Of a stretch of 54,895 nucleotides of DNA, positions 27,642 to 34,864 are shown piece by piece; the stretch's first letter is position 1; each line of letters opens with the position of its first letter. The stretch comes from Firmicutes bacterium UBA5559 (GTDB taxonomy: Bacteria > Bacillota > Clostridia > Peptostreptococcales > Anaerovoracaceae): positions 6,802-61,696 of the forward strand of contig DIMT01000037.1 of assembly GCA_002425705.1 (NCBI GenBank). Reading direction: 5' to 3'. The position numbers and the translations under genes are program-made. Under the pieces are notes generated by a model, which worked only from the letters and a program-made list of their open reading frames with translations, was not told where the DNA came from and ran no database searches.

Positions 27642-28763
27642 ATGGGCGTTATTAAAAATAAAGAAGAACTTAAATTTGCCATCATTGGAGCAGGTCATGG
27701 CGGGACTGCCATGGCGGGGCATCTTGCGCTGCTGGGTTTTGATGTCAGTCTTTATAACCGTACGCCGGAACGGATCCAGATCATACAGCATTCCGGAGGG
27801 ATTGAGATACTGTCGGATCAAAGCAGTATCCCGCAGGGATTCGCATCGTTAAAGGTTATTACATCCAACCTGGAAGAGGCCATCCGGGATCGGGACGTAT
27901 TGATGGTAGTGCTGCCGGCAACCGGTCATCTGAGCATTGCAGAAAATATGGCTCCTTTTTTGAAAGATGATCAAATAATCGTCCTCAATCCAGGCAGAAC
28001 CGGAGGTGCGCTGGAGGTTCTGAATACAATCCGGAAGGCTGGTTGTCGGGCAAATGTGGTAGTCTGCGAAGCTCAGACCCTGCTCTATACCAGCCGATCC
28101 CTAAACCCGGGTCAGACAAAGATTTTCAGGATAAAGAACAGTGTGCCGGTTGCAGCCATTCCGGCCCATAAAACGCCGGATGTGGTCAAGCAGCTCCGGG
28201 TTGCCTTGACCCAGTTCATCCCCGGGGACAATGTGATGAAAACCAGCCTGGATAACATCGGTTCTATTTTTCATCCTGCCCTGACCGTTCTCAATGCTGG
28301 ACGGATTGAGAGTACCAACGGTGACTTTGAGTATTATACGGAAGGGGTCACTCCATCCGTCGCTCTCGTGTTGGAAAAACTGGATCAGGAGCGGGTGGCT
28401 GTATCTGAGTCTCTCGGGTTTCGGGCAATGACAGCCCGGGAATGGCTCTATATAGCCTATGATGCAGCCGGGAAAACCCTCTATGAAGCTATGCGAAACA
28501 ACCGGGGTTATGATGGAATAAAGGCACCCCGGATTATCGCCCATCGCTATATTTCCGAGGATATTCCCATGAGCCTGGTTCCGATTGCCCATTTGGGGCG
28601 ACTTGGAGAAGTGGAGACTCCTGCCATCGATTCCATCATCTTGCTGGGATCCGTGATGCATGGGGTGGATTACTGGACCATGGGACGGGATGTATCCAGA
28701 ATGGGTCTGGAAGGCATGACCCTGAAAGAAATCCGAACCTTTATTACAGAAGGAGATCGTTAA
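27642..28763 (+). CDS. Octopine/nopaline dehydrogenase-family NAD(P)-dependent opine dehydrogenase-like protein
   Basis: Probably catalyses NAD(P)H-dependent reductive condensation of an amino group with a 2-oxo acid, or the reverse. The N-terminal Rossmann fold has AIIGAGHGGTAMAGHLALLG and the C-terminal octopine-DH domain has NIGSIFHPALTVLNAGRIES (with the conserved His), YYTEGVTPSVA and RYISEDIPMSLVPIA. Start ATG 27642 follows AAGGGAG; the in-frame ATG 27615 lies in the terminator. 373 residues, normal for the family. It is the first gene after the c-di-AMP riboswitch and shares the transcript with the next two genes. Substrates are unknown. Confidence 0.86.
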   Translation: MGVIKNKEELKFAIIGAGHGGTAMAGHLALLGFDVSLYNRTPERIQIIQHSGGIEILSDQSSIPQGFASLKVITSNLEEAIRDRDVLMVVLPATGHLSIAENMAPFLKDDQIIVLNPGRTGGALEVLNTIRKAGCRANVVVCEAQTLLYTSRSLNPGQTKIFRIKNSVPVAAIPAHKTPDVVKQLRVALTQFIPGDNVMKTSLDNIGSIFHPALTVLNAGRIESTNGDFEYYTEGVTPSVALVLEKLDQERVAVSESLGFRAMTAREWLYIAYDAAGKTLYEAMRNNRGYDGIKAPRIIAHRYISEDIPMSLVPIAHLGRLGEVETPAIDSIILLGSVMHGVDYWTMGRDVSRMGLEGMTLKEIRTFITEGDR

Positions 28764-28814
28764 AACCGGTTCTGTAATCTTGTCAGATTACTCAAAGAAA
28801 GGAGAGTGGATAGG

Positions 28815-30293
28815 ATGTCCGCAATCGCAGCGATCATGTCCGGCACAGGCCAGACAGAAAAATTTCAAAGAGCTATCAAGAGGATGAAACATCGGGGCAA
28901 AGAAAGAATCTTAGACTACCAATGGGGGAATCAAAGGCTGATGGCAGCAGATTTCTCACGAGAAAGGGTGAATCGGATTTCCGTCACAGGCGATGTGGCC
29001 ACTCCTTTTCTCCTGTTCAGTGGGAAGTTGCTGAATACTGATCGACTCCGCAAGTCTGTTAAGGACTTGAAAAATAGGGATATATCCGAGGACCCTTCGC
29101 TTATTTTGGCCTTATACGAAGATCAGGGAGAAGCTTTTTTGCAGGAATTAGAGGGCAATTATGCCTTTGCCCTTTATGACTCTGAGAAGGGATGGCTTAT
29201 CGTCCGGGATTCCCTGGGCCGGATGCCCCTTTACATTTCTGCGAACGAGGACAATTTCTGCTTTGCGTCGGATATGAAAGGCATTCGGGAGCTGACTGCC
29301 GATTTTACTGAATTCCCCCCCGGTCATTTTTATTCGTCGGGTAAGGGTTTTGTAAAAATTGAAGAGTCGAAGAAATTATTTCAGTCCATGAATAATGAAA
29401 TGAATCTTCAGGAGGAAATCCGTTGCCTGCTCCTCCAAAGTACGGAATCAATGATCCATGGGGAGGAATCCGTCGGGGTATACCTAAGCGGTGGACTGGA
29501 CAGCAGCATTGTTGCCGCTATGACTTGCCGATTGATGAAAGACCTTCCAACCTACAGCGTTGGGGTGAAGGGAAGCCCGGATCTGAAGCATGCCAGAATT
29601 TGTTCGGATTTCATTGGCTCCGCCCATCAGGAATATGCTTACACGAAAGAAGAGATGCTGGACGCTCTGCCTGAAGTCATCTGGCATCTGGAATCTTACG
29701 ATGCCGGATTGGTCCGAAGTGGTATTGCCAATTATTTTCTGGCCCGAATTTCTTCGGAACAAATTAAAACGGCTCTTTCCGGGGAAGGAGCCGATGAACT
29801 TTTTCTTGGGTATGATTACCTTGCCAACCTTTCGCCGGAACAACTGGAAGGGGAGAGCGAGCGGATGCTGAGTTCTCTTCATAATACGGGCCTGCAGCGG
29901 GGAGACCGGATGTCGGCTGCCTTCGGTATACAGGCGCTGACCCCGTTTCTGGATGAAAATCTGATCAAGATGGCCCTTCAGATTCCGGTTACCGAAAGGC
30001 AGATGCCGGGAAAACCGGAAAAATGGATGCTGAAGGATGCCTTTCGAGGCTGGATTCCGGATGAAGTACGGAATCGAAAGAAGAACAAATTCAGTGTGGG
30101 GGCCGGATCTTCCCGAATCATTTCTCAGGTGGCAGATGAAAGAATAACCGACAAGGAATGGGAACAAGAACGGTTTTCCATAAGTGGCCATCCCTTGATC
30201 AGCAAAGAGGAATTGATGTATTATCGGATTTTTCGGGAGTATTATCCGGAGATGGCCTGTGACCGGGCTGTTGGCCACACCAGTCATTTGTAG
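28815..30293 (+). CDS. Asparagine synthetase B-like amide ligase with inactive glutaminase N-terminus
   Basis: Class II amidotransferase/asparagine synthetase architecture. The N-terminal Ntn domain opens MSAIAAIMSG where active enzymes have MCGI, so the essential Cys is Ser, and RGPDD and the NGEIYN region are also degraded (HRGKER, FSGKLLN). The synthetase half is intact: PP-loop VYLSGGLDSS near 225, YDAGLVRSG, LSGEGADELFLGY near 321, ALTPFLD and RKKNKFS. ATG 28815 is chosen with GGAGAG 8 nt upstream; GTG 28806 is too close. 492 residues. It may adenylate a carboxylate and use free ammonia or another amine. Lies 51 bp after the opine dehydrogenase-like gene. Confidence 0.85.
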   Translation: MSAIAAIMSGTGQTEKFQRAIKRMKHRGKERILDYQWGNQRLMAADFSRERVNRISVTGDVATPFLLFSGKLLNTDRLRKSVKDLKNRDISEDPSLILALYEDQGEAFLQELEGNYAFALYDSEKGWLIVRDSLGRMPLYISANEDNFCFASDMKGIRELTADFTEFPPGHFYSSGKGFVKIEESKKLFQSMNNEMNLQEEIRCLLLQSTESMIHGEESVGVYLSGGLDSSIVAAMTCRLMKDLPTYSVGVKGSPDLKHARICSDFIGSAHQEYAYTKEEMLDALPEVIWHLESYDAGLVRSGIANYFLARISSEQIKTALSGEGADELFLGYDYLANLSPEQLEGESERMLSSLHNTGLQRGDRMSAAFGIQALTPFLDENLIKMALQIPVTERQMPGKPEKWMLKDAFRGWIPDEVRNRKKNKFSVGAGSSRIISQVADERITDKEWEQERFSISGHPLISKEELMYYRIFREYYPEMACDRAVGHTSHL

Positions 30294-30325
30294 CGCATCA
30301 GGTTGACATCACAGGAGGATGGGAT

Positions 30326-32230
30326 ATGATTGTTGAGAATAATGAAATCTTCGGGCTGGTTAAGCCAAAGGTGGATGCTCATACTCTGGGAATTCACAAT
30401 GCTGCTGATTTGCTGAAGGATTGTGGTTATAAGGTTATTATGGCTGACGAGGGCATCGAAATCGCTCTGAATGAAATTTCCTATGAACCTCGAAAAAAGG
30501 AATTGATCAACTGGATCCGGGGCAATCGTATAACCAGGCTTGGTATCAGTTACCGACTGGATCCGAAAGATGCCGAGACCATAATGGGTTCCCTGGTTGA
30601 AGGGTTGAAAAAGGACCGGATATTCCATTTTCAGGGCGGAAGCCTCCGAGGTATTGCTTTTGCCGGACTGCCGGATTCCTGCAATCGGATCGGGAAACAA
30701 TGGGAGGGCTTGGTGACGACTCTCAATGGAGGAGAATCTCCTTCGGACACCTTAACCATTCTGGGTGTCCCTGGGAATCGGATTCCAAAAGAGTTGAGGG
30801 AGGGCAGTCTGTACGACCAGAAAAGGATGGAATTCGGTCGCTCCATCATAGAGTCCCAGGAGTATCGGAATGTCCTTCCCCCAGGGAGGGACGGCTATCC
30901 AGCTTACGGAACCTCTTCGGATTCCGCTACGGAAAGGATTGCCAGCCGGGCTAGAAATGGAAGAGGACCCTTAATGAGGGCTCATGTGGGTCCCTACCAT
31001 TCTGATCAGAAACGGGAGGAGTCGGTCCGGGAGTTTATCGATTGGGCAAAGGACCTGGCAAAGGCAGGATATTTGGACATTCTTTCCATCGGCACCTCTC
31101 AGCTGACTCAGTCAAATTTTGGAGAAGACTGGAGGGATCAGCCAAACGGAGGAGGCGTTCCCGTTAATTCTGCAGACGAGTACCGGCAGATTTGGGAAGC
31201 AGCTCGTCCTATGCTGGTCCGCACCTATGCCGGTACCAGAAATATTCCTGAATTGGCCAGGCTTCATGAAGAAAGCTTGCATATCTGCTGGCATGCCCTA
31301 TCCCTCTGGTGGTTCAATCAGCTGGATGGCCGGGGACCCTACACCTTAATGGAAAATCTGGAGCAGCAGTTCGAAGCCCTCCGAATCATCGGAAGCAGCG
31401 ATACACCCTTTGAACCAAACGTACCCCATCATTTTTCTTTTCGGGGAGGGGATGACGTTACTTATCTGGCTTCTGCCTATCTTGCAGCGAAACTGGCAAA
31501 GAAGATGGGAATCAGGAATATGATTCTTCAAAATATGCTCAATACGCCAAGAGCCACCTGGGGTATCCAGGATCTGGCTAAATCCCGGGCGCTTCTTATC
31601 TTGCTTCAGGAATTGTCCGACCGTAATTTCCGCTTCTATCTTCAGCCGAGAGCCGGACTGGATTACTTCTCCCCGGATCTGGAGATTGCTAAAGTCCAAC
31701 TGGCATCGGTCACCGCTCTGATGGATGACCTTGATCCCCATAATGATATGAGTCCGCCAATTATCCATGTGGTCAGTTACTCGGAAGCCTCCCATCTGGC
31801 TACACCGGATATCATTAATGAAAGCATTCAGATTACCCTTCATTCTTTAAAAAGGTATCGGGAATTGAGAAGAAAGGGTGACATAGAGGATATGAGCACC
31901 CATGGTGAAGTCCAGGAAAAAACGAGGCAATTGGTGGAGGAAGCGAAAACCATTATAGCTGCGATAGAAAAATCTATTGAAAATCCCTATACCCCGGAAG
32001 GCTTTTACTGGATTTTCAGAGCCGGATTTCTTCCTGTTCCCAACCTTTGGCATCCTTCAGAAGAATTTGTCTATGCCAGCCAGTGGAAGACCAAATGGGT
32101 CAAGGGGGGCATCCGGGTCGTAAATGAGCAGGGAACTCCGGTATCCGCAAGGGAAATTGGAGAGAAGGCATCAGAAAATCTTAAGGGGATGAAAGCAAAG
32201 AATCATCTTTTCAGCAAAGGGAAATTATGA
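30326..32230 (+). CDS. Putative cobalamin-binding, mutase-like protein
   Basis: 634-residue protein not firmly assignable to a named enzyme. Residues about 7-115 look like a B12-binding Rossmann domain: DAHTLG (17-22) fits DxHxxG with H19 as the lower cobalt ligand, ISYRLDP (74-80) stands at the SxL position, and FQGGSLRG near 102 at the GG position. The central part (about 205-480) has TIM-barrel-like features (DILSIGTSQLTQSNFG, PNGGGVPVN, RTYAGTRNIPELARLHEE, TWGIQDLAKSRALL) that faintly recall methylaspartate mutase E. AGGAGG lies 7 nt before the ATG. It is the third gene of the riboswitch operon. An adenosylcobalamin amino acid mutase is one possibility; a methyltransferase is another. Confidence 0.6.
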   Translation: MIVENNEIFGLVKPKVDAHTLGIHNAADLLKDCGYKVIMADEGIEIALNEISYEPRKKELINWIRGNRITRLGISYRLDPKDAETIMGSLVEGLKKDRIFHFQGGSLRGIAFAGLPDSCNRIGKQWEGLVTTLNGGESPSDTLTILGVPGNRIPKELREGSLYDQKRMEFGRSIIESQEYRNVLPPGRDGYPAYGTSSDSATERIASRARNGRGPLMRAHVGPYHSDQKREESVREFIDWAKDLAKAGYLDILSIGTSQLTQSNFGEDWRDQPNGGGVPVNSADEYRQIWEAARPMLVRTYAGTRNIPELARLHEESLHICWHALSLWWFNQLDGRGPYTLMENLEQQFEALRIIGSSDTPFEPNVPHHFSFRGGDDVTYLASAYLAAKLAKKMGIRNMILQNMLNTPRATWGIQDLAKSRALLILLQELSDRNFRFYLQPRAGLDYFSPDLEIAKVQLASVTALMDDLDPHNDMSPPIIHVVSYSEASHLATPDIINESIQITLHSLKRYRELRRKGDIEDMSTHGEVQEKTRQLVEEAKTIIAAIEKSIENPYTPEGFYWIFRAGFLPVPNLWHPSEEFVYASQWKTKWVKGGIRVVNEQGTPVSAREIGEKASENLKGMKAKNHLFSKGKL

Positions 32231-32285
32231 TATATTAATATTTATGCACATGCATTAATAATGTCAGTAAGAATGGTGAACCGGA

Positions 32286-33125
32286 ATGAGAATAATAAAT
32301 ACCGACTTGATTCGGGGTAAAGTCAAAGAACTATGCCTGGAACTGGCTTATAAAATGAGCGATGACCTGAAGGCTTCTCTGGAAAGGGGAAGGTCCCAGG
32401 AATGCACCTATCTGGGCAGGCAGGTCCTTGCCATGTTGCTGGAAAACGGGGAACGGGCGGAGGAACAGCAGATTCCCCTTTGTCAGGATACGGGGATGGT
32501 CTTCGTCTATCTGGAATTGGGACAGGATGTCCATCTGGAGGGGCCATTTGTCGGAGATGCTGTCAATCAGGGAGTCCGGGAAGCCTATGAAGAGGGATAC
32601 TTGCGGAAATCCATGGTGGATCCCATCACCAGAGCAAACACCAAAGACAACACACCGGCTCAGATTCAAATTGAAATGGTTCCGGGTGATGGTGCCCGGC
32701 TATCCGTTCTTCTGAAGGGCTTCGGCAGTGAGAATATGGGCCGGGTCCGGATGCTGACTCCCTCTGCGGGAGTAGAGGGAATTGTTGATTTCGTATTGGA
32801 TACCGTTCGGGAAGCAGGTGGAAATCCATGTCCGCCCTTGGTAGTGGGTATCGGAATCGGCGGCTCTATGGACAAATCAGCAGCCATGGCAAAAAAAGCC
32901 CTTTTTCGTCCTTTGGGAGAGAGAAGCCCGGATCCTTTCTTAAAAGAGCTGGAAAACCGGCTCCTTCGGGAAATCAATGAGACCCATGTGGGTCCCATGG
33001 GATTTGGGGGAGAGATTACTGGTCTGGAGGTCTTCATTGAAAAATTTCCGACCCATTTGGCTGGACTGCCGGTGGCAGTCAATCTGAATTGTCATTCCTT
33101 AAGGAGAAAAACCATTGAATTATAA
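32286..33125 (+). CDS. fumA: Class I fumarate hydratase, alpha subunit
   Basis: [4Fe-4S] hydro-lyase subunit, fumarate to malate (or tartrate/mesaconate relatives). Cluster cysteines are likely C66 (LCQDTGMVF), the Cys in GNPCPP near 181, and NCHS near the C-terminus; the lyase motifs DPITRANTKDNTPA and GIGIGGSMDKSA are intact. 279 residues, typical of the two-subunit form. The gap of 55 bp after the B12-like gene holds no terminator, so it may belong to the riboswitch transcript. It overlaps the beta subunit by 11 bp. Substrate between fumarate, tartrate and mesaconate is not decided by sequence; malic enzyme downstream favours fumarate. Confidence 0.9.
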   Translation: MRIINTDLIRGKVKELCLELAYKMSDDLKASLERGRSQECTYLGRQVLAMLLENGERAEEQQIPLCQDTGMVFVYLELGQDVHLEGPFVGDAVNQGVREAYEEGYLRKSMVDPITRANTKDNTPAQIQIEMVPGDGARLSVLLKGFGSENMGRVRMLTPSAGVEGIVDFVLDTVREAGGNPCPPLVVGIGIGGSMDKSAAMAKKALFRPLGERSPDPFLKELENRLLREINETHVGPMGFGGEITGLEVFIEKFPTHLAGLPVAVNLNCHSLRRKTIEL

Positions 33126-33681
33126 TCCGATAAAAGAAACTAAACAAGATGACAAGGAAGAAGTCATCCGACTAAATCTTCCTCTGACAGATCGGCAAAG
33201 GAGTTCCCTTCAAGCAGGCCAAATGGTCTATCTGACGGGAACCCTTTATACTGCCCGGGACCAGGCTCATCTTCGTATGCTGCAGGAAATCCGGGAGGGG
33301 AAGGAACTGCCAATTCCCTTATCGGAAGCCGGGATTTATTACTGTGGACCCACACCGGCAAGGCCAGGGAATCTGGTAGGATCCATCGGACCCACCACCA
33401 GTTCCCGGATGGACAAAATGACAGTGCCCCTGCTGGAAAAGGGTCTGAAACTGATGATCGGAAAAGGGAAGCGGTCACCGGAGGTGGTGAAAGCCATCGC
33501 CGAACAAAAAGCCCTCTATCTGAGTGCCATCGGTGGGGCTGGAGCCCTTTATGCCGGCTGCATCACAGCCATGGAACCGGTAGCCTATGAGGATTTAATG
33601 GCGGAAGCAGTTTATCGGATCGAAGTGAAGGATTTCCCGGCGGTGGTGTCGGTGGATTCCTCAGGAAATACTATATTTTAG
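33115..33681 (+). CDS. fumB: Class I fumarate hydratase, beta subunit
   Basis: Swivelling C-terminal half of class I fumarase (Fumerase_C). Motifs are VYLTGTLYTARDQAHLRM, YYCGPTPA, GSIGPTTSSRMD, LMIGKGKRS and AIGGAGALYA. It starts with TTG at 33115, with AAGGAG 8 nt upstream, overlapping the alpha subunit; no ATG fits better. 188 residues, normal. Together with the alpha subunit it makes malate from fumarate, which the next gene product decarboxylates. Confidence 0.9.
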   Translation: MNYNPIKETKQDDKEEVIRLNLPLTDRQRSSLQAGQMVYLTGTLYTARDQAHLRMLQEIREGKELPIPLSEAGIYYCGPTPARPGNLVGSIGPTTSSRMDKMTVPLLEKGLKLMIGKGKRSPEVVKAIAEQKALYLSAIGGAGALYAGCITAMEPVAYEDLMAEAVYRIEVKDFPAVVSVDSSGNTIF

Positions 33682-33691
33682 GAGAAACAAC

Positions 33692-34864
33692 ATGAATTAT
33701 CAAGAAGAAAGCCTGAAGCTGCATTATGAATGGAAGGGTAAGATTGAAGTGATTTCAACTGTTCCGGTGGGAAATCGGGACGAATTGTCCCTGGCCTATA
33801 CTCCTGGCGTTGCAGAGCCCTGCCTGGAAATCCAAAAGGACGTCAACAAGAGTTATGATCTGACCCGGCGATGGAATCTGGTTGCTGTTGTTACCGACGG
33901 CACAGCGGTTCTGGGGCTTGGGGATATCGGTCCGGAGGCCGGGATGCCGGTCATGGAAGGCAAATGTGCCCTTTTTAAGGCTTTCGGTGATGTGGATGCC
34001 TTTCCCTTGTGTATTCGCAGCAAAGAAGTGGATGATATCGTACGGACCGTATCCCTGCTTGCCGGCAGTTTCGGCGGCGTGAATCTGGAGGACATCTCGG
34101 CTCCCCGTTGTTTTGAAATAGAAGAAAAACTGAAACAGATCTGCGACATTCCCATTTTCCATGACGATCAGCATGGCACAGCTGTGGTGGTTGCTGCCGC
34201 AATCATCAACGCCATGAAGCTGACAGACCGGAAACTGACCGATCAACGGGTGGTTATTTCCGGTGCCGGTGCAGCGGGAATCGCTATTACCAAGCTGCTG
34301 ATGGAGATGGGATTGAAGGATGTGATTCTCTGCAACAGCAAGGGAGCCATTTTTAGCGGCCAGGAAGGCCTTAACCCCTATCAGGCGGAGATGGGAAGGA
34401 TTACCAACCCGGAATTGAAAAAAGGCACACTGGAAGAGGTGATATCGGGAGCTGATATCTTTATTGGCGTATCGGCACCGGGGGTTCTGACCGGAGAAAT
34501 GGTCCGGAGGATGAATCCGGACCCTATCATATTTGCTATGTCCAATCCGATTCCGGAAATCTTCCCCGAGGAAGCCTTTTCTGCCGGGGCTCTGATCGTG
34601 GGTACCGGCCGAAGTGATTTCCCCAATCAGATCAACAATGTACTGGCTTTCCCTGGAATCTTCAGAGGAGCACTGGATGCCCGTGCGACGGACATCAATG
34701 AAGAGATGAAGATCGCTGCAGCCAGAGCAATTGCCGAAGTCATTTCGGTCGAGGAATTATCCAAAGAGTATGTGATTCCTGCTCCCTTTGATGAAAGGGT
34801 CCGGGATGCGGTGGCCGATGCAGTCAAAAAAGTAGCGATTGAAACAGGAGTGGCACGGATTTAA
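33692..34864 (+). CDS. NAD(P)-dependent malic enzyme
   Basis: Oxidative decarboxylation of malate to pyruvate, CO2 and NAD(P)H. The N-terminal malic domain has SLAYTPGVAEPC and TDGTAVLGLGDIGPEAGMPVMEGK; DDQHGTAVV, the Rossmann GAGAAGIAITKLL and AMSNPIPEIFPEEA complete the set. 390 residues, the short bacterial form without a phosphotransacetylase domain. It follows fumarase by 10 bp, giving fumarate to malate to pyruvate. The stop overlaps the convergent PEP-synthase-like gene by 4 bp, and no terminator is visible. Confidence 0.95.
   Translation: MNYQEESLKLHYEWKGKIEVISTVPVGNRDELSLAYTPGVAEPCLEIQKDVNKSYDLTRRWNLVAVVTDGTAVLGLGDIGPEAGMPVMEGKCALFKAFGDVDAFPLCIRSKEVDDIVRTVSLLAGSFGGVNLEDISAPRCFEIEEKLKQICDIPIFHDDQHGTAVVVAAAIINAMKLTDRKLTDQRVVISGAGAAGIAITKLLMEMGLKDVILCNSKGAIFSGQEGLNPYQAEMGRITNPELKKGTLEEVISGADIFIGVSAPGVLTGEMVRRMNPDPIIFAMSNPIPEIFPEEAFSAGALIVGTGRSDFPNQINNVLAFPGIFRGALDARATDINEEMKIAAARAIAEVISVEELSKEYVIPAPFDERVRDAVADAVKKVAIETGVARI

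Noticed and set aside
32231..32285. AT-rich ATGCAC-ATGCAT repeat between the B12-like gene and fumarase as an operator or promoter
   Set aside because: The symmetry is only partial and no consensus -35/-10 pair is evident; too weak to call.
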